34,522 nucleotides of DNA, taken from assembly GCA_021785395.1 (NCBI GenBank), contig JAJYFO010000008.1, forward strand, positions 1 to 34,522, in the 5' to 3' direction. This DNA comes from a bacterium. Its GTDB lineage: Bacteria > Cyanobacteriota > Vampirovibrionia > Obscuribacterales > JAKAZS01. The notes under the pieces were generated by a model. That model worked only from the letters and a program-made list of their open reading frames with translations, was not told the DNA's origin and did not search any database. Positions within the stretch are counted from its first letter, which is position 1. Each line of letters starts with the position of its first letter. Both the position numbers and the translations under genes were made by a program. Shown in pieces: positions 19,963 through 28,146 of the stretch.

Positions 19963-22900
19963 TTACTTTTTCTTCCTTACTCAATTCAGTTAACCCAACA
20001 GCCTTACTAAAACCGTCGGCTCGCAAAGAGACACCTATAGCATGCGAAGCCTTTTCAAGCATAGGGCGCCTTAAGCTAACCACGACAAACTGGGCTTCTT
20101 TAGCTTGCCTGGCTATCATTGCCGCCAGTCTTTCAGCATTAGACCCATCAAGCATCATGTCTACTTCGTCAAAAGCATAGAATGGAGCCGGAGCATAGCG
20201 CTGAAAAGCAAACACAAAAGACAACGCCGTTAATGACTTTTCGCCACCAGATAAAGCCTCAATGCGCTGCATCTTTTTGTCACGCGGCTGGGCTCTTATT
20301 ATAAGACCACCATTAAAGGGATTTTCACTATCTTCTAATTCCAGACGGCCATGTCCGTGTGACAATTCACTAAATATGGCCTGGAAGTTAAGGTTAATGG
20401 CGTCATAAGCTTCAAGAAAAGTCTTTTTCTTCAATTCATCGTAACTATTTATTCTTTCAATGATACTAATACGTTCGAGTTCGAGAATTTCTAATTGGCT
20501 GGTTAACTCATCGAGCCTTGATTTGGTTTCCTGGTAGTCTTCGAGTGCCTTCATGTTAACCGGCTCAAGAGCTTTCATTTTTCTATCAAGCCTTTCTATA
20601 TCACGATTCAAGCCTTCTATCTGCGCCTGGCTAGGTTCGACAAAATCCGGGTTGGAAAGCTTAATCGAAGCAATTTCCTCTTTAAGGACAATAAGTTTGT
20701 CGCTTAAGTCTTGAATTTTCTCATTTAACTCGTCTTTATGCATCTGACAATTATTTAACTTTTCAGTTAATTGGGTTTTGGTAACCTCAAGCTGCGTCAC
20801 AGCTTCAAAGGTCGCGTCCTTGTCCAACCGCAAATTTTCCAGTTCGTCCGACAACTTGGTTACTTTTAACTTCAAGTCTTCAATTTGCAGTCTAATTTCA
20901 TCAATCATACTTTGATACTGTGGCTTTTCCTGCCTAATACCACTAATTTCTTGTTCAATAGATTCAATATCTATTTTGGCTTTATTAATGCTTTCAAGCG
21001 TCAAATTTTCCTGAGTATCAAGTACGCTGATTGACTTAGCCAATTCACGTTCACTCGATTCAAGGGCCGTTAAATCGTGGTTAAGGTTTTTGCTTTCCAT
21101 AATCAATTTTTCAATCTTAGTCTGTTGCCCTTTATCACCAAGCTTTTCCAGACTTTCTTCCTTTTGCGCTATTTGCTTGGCAAAAGCATCGATTAATTCG
21201 TTTACATTATTTAATTCTTGGTCCAATTCTTCATAGTCACTATTTAAATTCTGCATGGCTGGCTTTAGTTTAGCGACAATATTGGCATCATTTTCTAGAC
21301 TTTTGTTATTCACTTCAAGCTGGAGGTTTAATTGGTTAAGCTTATTAGCGTATTCGGCTAAATTATGTTTTTCTTGTGTCAGCTCAAGGTTTAAATCCTT
21401 AAGGCATAGTTTCAGATCTTCGATCTGTTGTTGCAATTTAGCAATTCCAGCCGACACCTGACCAATATCGTCAGACAGATTTTTACCAAAATGCGATTTA
21501 TTGCGGTTGTCATTACCACCGCTTATAGTACCAGATTTTTCAAACAACTCGCCTTCTAACGTAACCATACGAGCCAAATTTATTAACATACGAGCACTAT
21601 CCATATTTTCCACGACTATAGTCTGGCCTAAAACATGCTGAAAAACTCTGGTTAAATAGCTGTCAAAATCGATTAAATTAATGGCAAAGTCTATGACACC
21701 TGGTTTGCTTAATAAGTTACCACAAGGCTGACCAATGATTTTATTTACCGGAATAAAAGTTGCTCGACCCAACTGGTTGGATTTTAAGTATTGAATACAT
21801 TCAGAGGCAATTTTATCGTTTTCAACGACTATATGATTACTGCGACCGCCAATAGCTGCTTCAATAGCCTGTTCGTACTTGGGTGAAATTGTCGCCAACT
21901 GACTAACCGTACCCAGGACACCGCGGATTTTGGCGTTTAATATTCCGTCGACAGCCTTGCCAAAACCTGACCCACCCACAAACTCACGCTTGGTTTCAAG
22001 TTCAACCATACGTCGCCTTAATGTTTCCAGCCCGTATGACTTAGTTTCAAGCTCGCTATTTGTAGAGCCAATTTCTTGTTCTAACTGGCTAATAGTTCGC
22101 CTAGTAGTAGCTACAAGCTCGTCATAAGAGCGTTTTTTATTCATCAATTCATTATTCTCTAATTTTTGGGTATTCAATTTTTCCATTGAATTAGACAATA
22201 ACTCACGATTTTCGATAAGTTTCTGGTCTATAGCGTCAAGTCGACCTTGAATATTTATTGATTTTTGCGTCAACTCGTTTTTTTCTTTGAGCAAATTGGA
22301 CAAGTCAAGGTGAATTTGGGTAATTTCACTATGCCCTTTATCTTTGGCCTGGCGCAATACTTCAATTTCAGCGGCCACAGCGGCAATAGTACCTTGTTTT
22401 TCGAAAATTTTAAGGTCGATTTCATTTTTTTCGACCTCAAGGCTTTTGCGTTGTTTGGCTGATTCTTGATTCTTCTTTTCAAAAGCCTTTAACTCTTTTT
22501 CAAGATGCTTTAAAGCCTTACTTTTTTCCTCCTCCAAAATATTTAGATTGGAAAGCTTATTTTCGACCCTGGTCAATTCACCCGTTTTATTCTCTAATTC
22601 CTGACGAATGGCCAACTGTTCGAGTCCACCCTTGCGTTTTATTTCCTGTTCAAGTTCGGCTAACTTTGACCGCGTCTCAATTATACTAATTTCAACTTCG
22701 TTAAGCTTGGCCTTGTTTTCGACCTCTTCTTCGTTAACCTTGTTTAGAGCCGCTTCGCTTTGCTCAAGCGCGCAGCTAATTTCGTTAGCTTTAGCAAATA
22801 CAAGGTCTTTTTCAAGTTTATCCTTTTCTTCTTTAAATTTAAGATACTTTAAAGCATGCTCTTTATCAGCCTCAAGACCCTCTAGCCGGGTGAAAATTTC

Positions 22901-23467
22901 AGCTTGAATAATTTTTTGATGGGAAGTTTTTTCACCGACTTCTTCAAGCTCACTTTTAGCCATATCGATTTTACGGTCAAATTCGGCCACGCCCGATAAC
23001 TCGTCAATAATTTTGCGCCTTTCGGTTGGTGACATGCTAACGATATTGGTTACGTCACCTTGCATAATTACATTAAATCCAGTTGGACTAATATTATATC
23101 TGGACAACTCATCGTGTATATCGGTTAGAGTGGAATTCTTACCGTTGAGAAGATACGTGCTGGTGTAACCATTCTCTTTTACCTTAATCTTGCGAGCCAC
23201 TTCGATTTCTTTATTATTTGTATCTACGAAAACTACGCGAACCCTGGCCTCATTTTTTTTCGACAAATTATTGATAAGGTCAGGCAGTCTTTCCGCCCGC
23301 ATAGACCTAGTCGAAGACAGTCCCAAGGCAAACAATAGACTATCAATCACATTGGATTTACCCGACCCATTAGGACCTGAAATTGTTGTGAAACCATCCA
23401 GTAACGAGATCAGCGTCTGTTTACCAAAAGATTTAAAATTATCGAGTTCAATTTCTTTGATTCGCAA
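19955..23467 (-). CDS. smc: chromosome segregation protein SMC
   Basis: Walker A SGPNGSGKSNVIDSLLFALG, long coiled coils, hinge, C-terminal LSGGEKSLTALSFVFA and FYAFDEVDMMLD. Confidence 0.99.
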   Translation of the reverse strand: MRIKEIELDNFKSFGKQTLISLLDGFTTISGPNGSGKSNVIDSLLFALGLSSTRSMRAERLPDLINNLSKKNEARVRVVFVDTNNKEIEVARKIKVKENGYTSTYLLNGKNSTLTDIHDELSRYNISPTGFNVIMQGDVTNIVSMSPTERRKIIDELSGVAEFDRKIDMAKSELEEVGEKTSHQKIIQAEIFTRLEGLEADKEHALKYLKFKEEKDKLEKDLVFAKANEISCALEQSEAALNKVNEEEVENKAKLNEVEISIIETRSKLAELEQEIKRKGGLEQLAIRQELENKTGELTRVENKLSNLNILEEEKSKALKHLEKELKAFEKKNQESAKQRKSLEVEKNEIDLKIFEKQGTIAAVAAEIEVLRQAKDKGHSEITQIHLDLSNLLKEKNELTQKSINIQGRLDAIDQKLIENRELLSNSMEKLNTQKLENNELMNKKRSYDELVATTRRTISQLEQEIGSTNSELETKSYGLETLRRRMVELETKREFVGGSGFGKAVDGILNAKIRGVLGTVSQLATISPKYEQAIEAAIGGRSNHIVVENDKIASECIQYLKSNQLGRATFIPVNKIIGQPCGNLLSKPGVIDFAINLIDFDSYLTRVFQHVLGQTIVVENMDSARMLINLARMVTLEGELFEKSGTISGGNDNRNKSHFGKNLSDDIGQVSAGIAKLQQQIEDLKLCLKDLNLELTQEKHNLAEYANKLNQLNLQLEVNNKSLENDANIVAKLKPAMQNLNSDYEELDQELNNVNELIDAFAKQIAQKEESLEKLGDKGQQTKIEKLIMESKNLNHDLTALESSERELAKSISVLDTQENLTLESINKAKIDIESIEQEISGIRQEKPQYQSMIDEIRLQIEDLKLKVTKLSDELENLRLDKDATFEAVTQLEVTKTQLTEKLNNCQMHKDELNEKIQDLSDKLIVLKEEIASIKLSNPDFVEPSQAQIEGLNRDIERLDRKMKALEPVNMKALEDYQETKSRLDELTSQLEILELERISIIERINSYDELKKKTFLEAYDAINLNFQAIFSELSHGHGRLELEDSENPFNGGLIIRAQPRDKKMQRIEALSGGEKSLTALSFVFAFQRYAPAPFYAFDEVDMMLDGSNAERLAAMIARQAKEAQFVVVSLRRPMLEKASHAIGVSLRADGFSKAVGLTELSKEEKVSA

Positions 23468-23759
23468 AAATTCATTCCTTCAAAATTATTATCCATAAGC
23501 ATTAGACTACATAGCACCAATAGTGTCAAGCCTAAATATATACAACCAAGTTAGTTTAATAAGACTATTATAATTTTAATTTGTGATATCATTTCAAAAT
23601 ACTCTTTAAAATCAAAAGATATGCGCAGCATATACATTTTTTTACAATTTAAAATTAAATGCGATTTTAATCCAAATCAGGACAAAAAGTTATAGAATTC
23701 TTAAACTGGGGTAAGTTATAATAAATAGGTGCCTTAAAAAAAATTAATCAAAAATCATT

Positions 23760-25316
23760 ATGCTTAAAGAAAGTTTTGACCCTAAGCGATTAAAAGTTAA
23801 TCTTCAATCTATACCAAATCCCGAAGATTTATACTTCTTTGTCCTGGAACTTGCCAACAGCAAGGCCAAAACCATGGAAATCGCCTGGGATAGAAGCGAT
23901 GGGATGGCTCATTTTCAGCTTTTATTAACAGCCAAACTGGGTGTAGACGTATTTATCTGGCAGTTAAAATCTGGCAAAGAACCGAATGTCAAGCTTTTAT
24001 GGGAACAAAACACCAAGGACATAAAATTTATCCACAATTTGATCGTTAAGTCATGTGGGACTTTAAAAGTTACCAGCAATAAAATAAGCAAAGAGATTTC
24101 GGCAATTACCGAACCCGACAAAGACTTCTCACAATTAAGTACCAACCAGCACAAAGCCTTTTCGTCTAAGGAGACTAAACCCGATTCCATTTCAGGCACG
24201 ACGGCTTTCATTTCATTGATTGACTTGATTTTAAACATCTACAAGGCTAAAAATACAGGAAAATTAACCGTTTATGACGAGGCAAACCAATTTGACACCT
24301 ATTTTATCGGCGGAGTCCTGACCCATTGTCAATATGAAGAGTCGACGGGTTTATCGGTTTTCTACAATTTACTAGAGACCAACGACTGTAAATTTGAATT
24401 TGAATTCAATTCAATTATTCGCAACCGTTCGATAAACATTGAGATGGAAGACTTATTCAATAATTGCACCGAACTTATAAACGAATCTAGCTACCTTAAA
24501 GACATCGGCATTAACCCTAATTCAGTTTTAAATCAAGTTAACCAAAAACTATCCAAGTCTGAGTTTAGAACAATATTTAACCATTTAAGCGAAGACAATT
24601 TAACTAACTTTGAACAACTATACAAGCATTTTGACGGCAATTTAACCATTGCTGAAATCGTCCAATCACTTAATTTGCCTAAGTCTACCTGGGTACCTAG
24701 CGTAAGCCGGCTGATTAAACATGGCTTAATAACCCAAATTATACCTTCCGTTGACAAACCCGAAACACCCGCAAAAATAAAGCCGCTTGACCAATCTTTA
24801 ATTAAAAGCGTGATGATGATACTTAAAAGAGCTGACACACAAATTTATTCATATCCAGCCTTTATGTTTTTTCTAGAACAAGAATATTTGCGCAGCCAAA
24901 GAGCCAATTGTCCATTTTCGGTGATTTTATTAAGCTTTTATCAAAAACAGAATAATGATTTATTTCACCTACAAGGCAAAGCTCTAGAAGAGCTTTTAAA
25001 AAGAATCGAGGTGGGCATAAGGCGAACTGACTATTTAACCCACTATGAATCGAGTGATTTTGCCCTAGTTCTACCCAACACTCATACCCATGGCGCTAAA
25101 ATACTAGTTAACCGCCTAATTAATAAGCTTTTAATTTATCCTTTAACCAATTCGGTCAACAGTCTAAATTTGGTTATTGCCTGCGGTATCGTTTGCGCAC
25201 CGTATGACATAAAAGACATTCACTTAATTTTACCAGCGCTTGAAACTGCTCGCGACTATGCTTTGCAAAATGGCAGTAGAGTCATTTCGTACCAGGACAT
25301 TATCGATAGGATATAA
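23760..25316 (+). CDS. DUF4388 (PATAN-like) protein with degenerate C-terminal GGDEF domain
   Basis: LIDLILNIYKAKNTGKLTVYDEANQFDTYFIGGVLTHCQYEESTGLSVFYNLL; C-terminal RRTDYLTHYESSDFALVLPNTHTHGAKILVNRL matches the GGDEF region with ESSDF in place of GGDEF. Confidence 0.75.
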   Translation: MLKESFDPKRLKVNLQSIPNPEDLYFFVLELANSKAKTMEIAWDRSDGMAHFQLLLTAKLGVDVFIWQLKSGKEPNVKLLWEQNTKDIKFIHNLIVKSCGTLKVTSNKISKEISAITEPDKDFSQLSTNQHKAFSSKETKPDSISGTTAFISLIDLILNIYKAKNTGKLTVYDEANQFDTYFIGGVLTHCQYEESTGLSVFYNLLETNDCKFEFEFNSIIRNRSINIEMEDLFNNCTELINESSYLKDIGINPNSVLNQVNQKLSKSEFRTIFNHLSEDNLTNFEQLYKHFDGNLTIAEIVQSLNLPKSTWVPSVSRLIKHGLITQIIPSVDKPETPAKIKPLDQSLIKSVMMILKRADTQIYSYPAFMFFLEQEYLRSQRANCPFSVILLSFYQKQNNDLFHLQGKALEELLKRIEVGIRRTDYLTHYESSDFALVLPNTHTHGAKILVNRLINKLLIYPLTNSVNSLNLVIACGIVCAPYDIKDIHLILPALETARDYALQNGSRVISYQDIIDRI

Positions 25317-25342
25317 AAGAATTTTTTTTATATCCTATCGAT
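25302..25342. terminator. perfect 17-bp inverted repeat between convergent genes, probable bidirectional terminator
   Basis: ATCGATAGGATATAAAA (25302-25318), loop GAATTTT, TTTTATATCCTATCGAT (25326-25342); includes the stop codon of 23760..25316. Confidence 0.6.
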
Positions 25343-25414
25343 TACATAATTGCCTGACGCCAAGTAGACTTTATCATATTCAACTCGGGCATTATATATA
25401 TCTGTATTTATAAT

Positions 25415-26716
25415 CTAGGGTTTTTGGGGAGAACTATCAACGAATGCCTTGGCCAGAGTATACTCAGTAAAATCGTTATTTCCGTGACTAACAACCCATT
25501 CAAATTCGTGCTTGGCCACCTGGTCAAAACCTTTTAGCATGCTGTTTAAACCAACGTAACAGTGCGCCTCGGTTAATTCTTCATTATTTTTAGCTGCTTT
25601 AAACAATTGACTTTCGTTTATTTTACCTTTAAGGTATTGAAGTACTGGCTGCGGCCAAGCAGTCTGATTATTAACCGCCAAGTTTAGTATTTTATCAGCT
25701 TTTTCCTTATCGTTTAGATTAGCGTAAGCTAAATAGCCCAAAATGCAAGCGTATACTTTATGAGAACCAGCGTGCCTGGCAGCGTGATTTAGTAATTTGG
25801 TGGCGGTTTTAAAATCTTTGGCCATAAAATAACACGTACCATCAAGGTAATAAGCATTATAGAATTTAGGTTCTATTTCGATAATTTTATTGCAATCGGC
25901 AATAGCCTTATCGTACTGTTTCAGGTCAGCATAAAGTTTGCTTCGGGCAAACAGAGCGTTTGTATTTTTTGGATCTTTTTTTAAAACGCTGTTCAAATTT
26001 TCCAAAGCAGCCTTATAATTTTTCTGCTTAAGCTTTATACTTGCCAGAGCTACGTACGCGTCACCTGAATCAGGGTCAATTTTCAAGGCTTTATTACAGT
26101 CATTTAAGGACTCATTAAATTTGTTGGTACGTAAATAAATACTGGATCTAGCCAAATACATTTTTGACGAATCCGGATCTAGCTTAATGGCCTCGTTTAA
26201 ATCGTTTATAGCGTTGAAATAGTCTTTTTTATTGGCATACAAATAACCTCTTAGATAATAAGCCTGGGCATTGTCTGGCGATAACTTTAAAGCTTGGTTT
26301 AAATCGTTGATGGCATTATTAATTTCATTGAGGCCTTGGTAAGCCACAGCGCGATTCAGATAAACTAATAATAAAATATCTGGGTTAGTTGTCGCCAGAT
26401 TAAAATCATTGACGGCCAAACGGTATTCTTTTTGGCCAAGGTAGGCAACTCCACGATAAAGATGGGCCTGGGAATTTCCGGGGAAAGATCTTATAACCTT
26501 ATCAAGGTTTTCAATTGCCTTGGGATAATCTTTATCTTTAAGAAGCTGACTGCTTTCCCTAATTAAATCTATACATTCAAATTCACTTAATTGAGCCCAA
26601 GCGAAATTAATAGTGAAATTTGCAATAAACAAAAAAACGGGCAAAACCCTTTTTAAATATTTTATCTTGTATGGCTTAAAAAAATGACCGGTCAAAATCA
26701 TATAACTCCAAAGCAA
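25415..26716 (-). CDS. tetratricopeptide-repeat protein
   Basis: Consecutive canonical TPRs (AQAYYLRGYLYANKKDYFNAINDLNEAIKLDPDSSKMYLARSSIYLR...). Confidence 0.97.
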   Translation of the reverse strand: MLWSYMILTGHFFKPYKIKYLKRVLPVFLFIANFTINFAWAQLSEFECIDLIRESSQLLKDKDYPKAIENLDKVIRSFPGNSQAHLYRGVAYLGQKEYRLAVNDFNLATTNPDILLLVYLNRAVAYQGLNEINNAINDLNQALKLSPDNAQAYYLRGYLYANKKDYFNAINDLNEAIKLDPDSSKMYLARSSIYLRTNKFNESLNDCNKALKIDPDSGDAYVALASIKLKQKNYKAALENLNSVLKKDPKNTNALFARSKLYADLKQYDKAIADCNKIIEIEPKFYNAYYLDGTCYFMAKDFKTATKLLNHAARHAGSHKVYACILGYLAYANLNDKEKADKILNLAVNNQTAWPQPVLQYLKGKINESQLFKAAKNNEELTEAHCYVGLNSMLKGFDQVAKHEFEWVVSHGNNDFTEYTLAKAFVDSSPQKP

Positions 26717-26951
26717 TTATTATTTTAAACGAATAATGGTCGTCAGCCATAAAATTAATGGATAATTTAGCAAAATCTTTGTAAATTTAAGCTTTTTTTG
26801 CCAATAAGAAACTTAAATGACATTTTAAGCGGATTTTAGATTAGCTATTAGACTTCTCTTATCGCAAATATCCTAAAGCAAAAAAATTGGTTTCTACTAA
26901 AAGTCGATTTGAGATTAAGTTTCAGCCCAAAAAATTATTTTACAGTTAAGT

Positions 26952-27254
26952 CTATCTACGGTACAAACCGACTAATGGTGCGGGGCTTGCCTGCATTTTG
27001 GCTTCGACGCCTTTGATCCATATCTTTAAAAGCTTATAGTGCTCATAGGCTCTGGGTGTCAGCTTATTTTTAGCCGATTTTAAAGCCTGATAGTACTTTA
27101 TAAGTGAGCTGAACAATTTAAAAACAGCCTCAGATTCAGTGTCGGCGAAACAGGAAAAACCCAATTCGGGAATCGACACGATTGTTTTGTGATTACTTTG
27201 CCACAGCCAAGCACTAAGAGTATCATTACTCCAGGGTAGAAATATTTTTCGCAT
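26952..27254 (-). CDS. small protein, possibly HicB-like fold
   Basis: TIVSIPELGFSCFADTESEAVFKLFSSLIKYYQAL resembles the HicB-type strand-strand-helix (y...PdlpGc...gdt.eEA...). Confidence 0.4.
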   Translation of the reverse strand: MRKIFLPWSNDTLSAWLWQSNHKTIVSIPELGFSCFADTESEAVFKLFSSLIKYYQALKSAKNKLTPRAYEHYKLLKIWIKGVEAKMQASPAPLVGLYRR

Positions 27255-27272
27255 TTATTTATTAGTCCTTTA

Positions 27273-27321
27273 GAACGGTCGTTCGAGTAATTTTTAAATA
27301 AACAAACATTACTTTTGAACG
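27273..27321. promoter_or_regulatory. clustered inverted repeats, candidate operator upstream of 26952..27254
   Basis: GAACG-GT-CGTTC, and a larger pair CGTTCGAGTAAT (27280-27291)/ATTACTTTTGAACG (27308-27321). Confidence 0.35.
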
Positions 27322-27719
27322 AACATTGCTTATAATTGTTAATAAAATCAATTTACTAGTTTACTTTTAAGTTTAAAATTTTTAAAGGAAACCAAAATGC
27401 TTAGCATTGGTGAGACTTATATTTCCTAAATTTAGAACTTATTGTAATTTATTAATACCTCATAAATAAATTGAATTGTCTATTCAATTTAGCTATTATC
27501 CTATACCTTAAGTTACAACTAAAATCCGATTTCGTCAAGATCCCTAAGTATAGTCATTTTTCTTAAGTGCTTTTCCAAGCAAGTCAATTTTCCCTTATAA
27601 CAAAGCCTATAACGGACTTCTCGACTAATTTAAAATTGAATTTACCCTTTCCAAAATAAATAATAAAATATTAAATTTTACATTTATACCCAATTTCCAT
27701 ACAAAATAGCAACAAGGTA

Positions 27720-27760
27720 AAGTATTTGCCCCCATTTTAAATGGCTTAAATTGTAAGCTT
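27720..27760 (+). promoter_or_regulatory. upstream repeat element, copy A
   Basis: gtatttgcccccattttaaatggcttaaattgtaagctt, similar to copy C. Confidence 0.4.
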
Positions 27761-27839
27761 GATCAACGATAATCAAACCTATTTAGGCCTAAATAGCTAA
27801 AACTCAAAAAAATGTTTATTTAACTCATATTTAATCAAG

Positions 27840-28010
27840 ATGACGGATTTAAACGATTTCAAAGATAATAATGCCAAAGCCAAACCGAAAAATTTGGATT
27901 TAGCAGGTTTAAATCCAGCCGACCCAAAAGCTAACCAGTTTAGCTACCAAATTTGCCTAATTTTAGCGGTTCAAAAACCTGGGCTCTCCGTCCAAGATGA
28001 CTATCAGTGA
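27840..28010 (+). other. short ORF (56 aa), possible remnant of the downstream gene family or spurious
   Basis: ATG...TGA MTDLNDFKDNNAKAKPKNLDLAGLNPADPKANQFSYQICLILAVQKPGLSVQDDYQ; preceded by a degenerate copy of the upstream element found before both giant genes. Confidence 0.25.
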
Positions 28011-28041
28011 CGTCGTCATAAATTTGCAAAAGTAAATATTT

Positions 28042-28062
28042 TTCGTATTTACCCCATTTAAA
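28042..28062 (+). promoter_or_regulatory. upstream repeat element, copy B
   Basis: ttcgtatttaccccatttaaa, identical to copy C over 21 bp and about 100 bp before the ATG. Confidence 0.5.
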
Positions 28063-28146
28063 TTACCCAAATTCTAGGGTTAAATTACATTTAATACGGC
28101 TAGATTATATGATTCGTTTATTAAAAAATAAGGCTTTTTGGTAAAA

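Noticed and set aside
18463-19993. Plus-strand ORFs antisense to scpA and scpB
   Set aside because: Shadow ORFs opposite confidently identified genes.
21255-23498. Multiple small plus- and minus-strand ORFs within smc
   Set aside because: Overlap confidently identified smc; Ser/Leu-rich shadows of coiled-coil codons.
23915-24838. Minus-strand ORFs inside the DUF4388 gene
   Set aside because: Antisense shadows without motifs.
27781-27794. 14-bp perfect palindrome ATTTAGGCCTAAAT
   Set aside because: Short AT-rich palindrome with no second supporting feature; could be chance.
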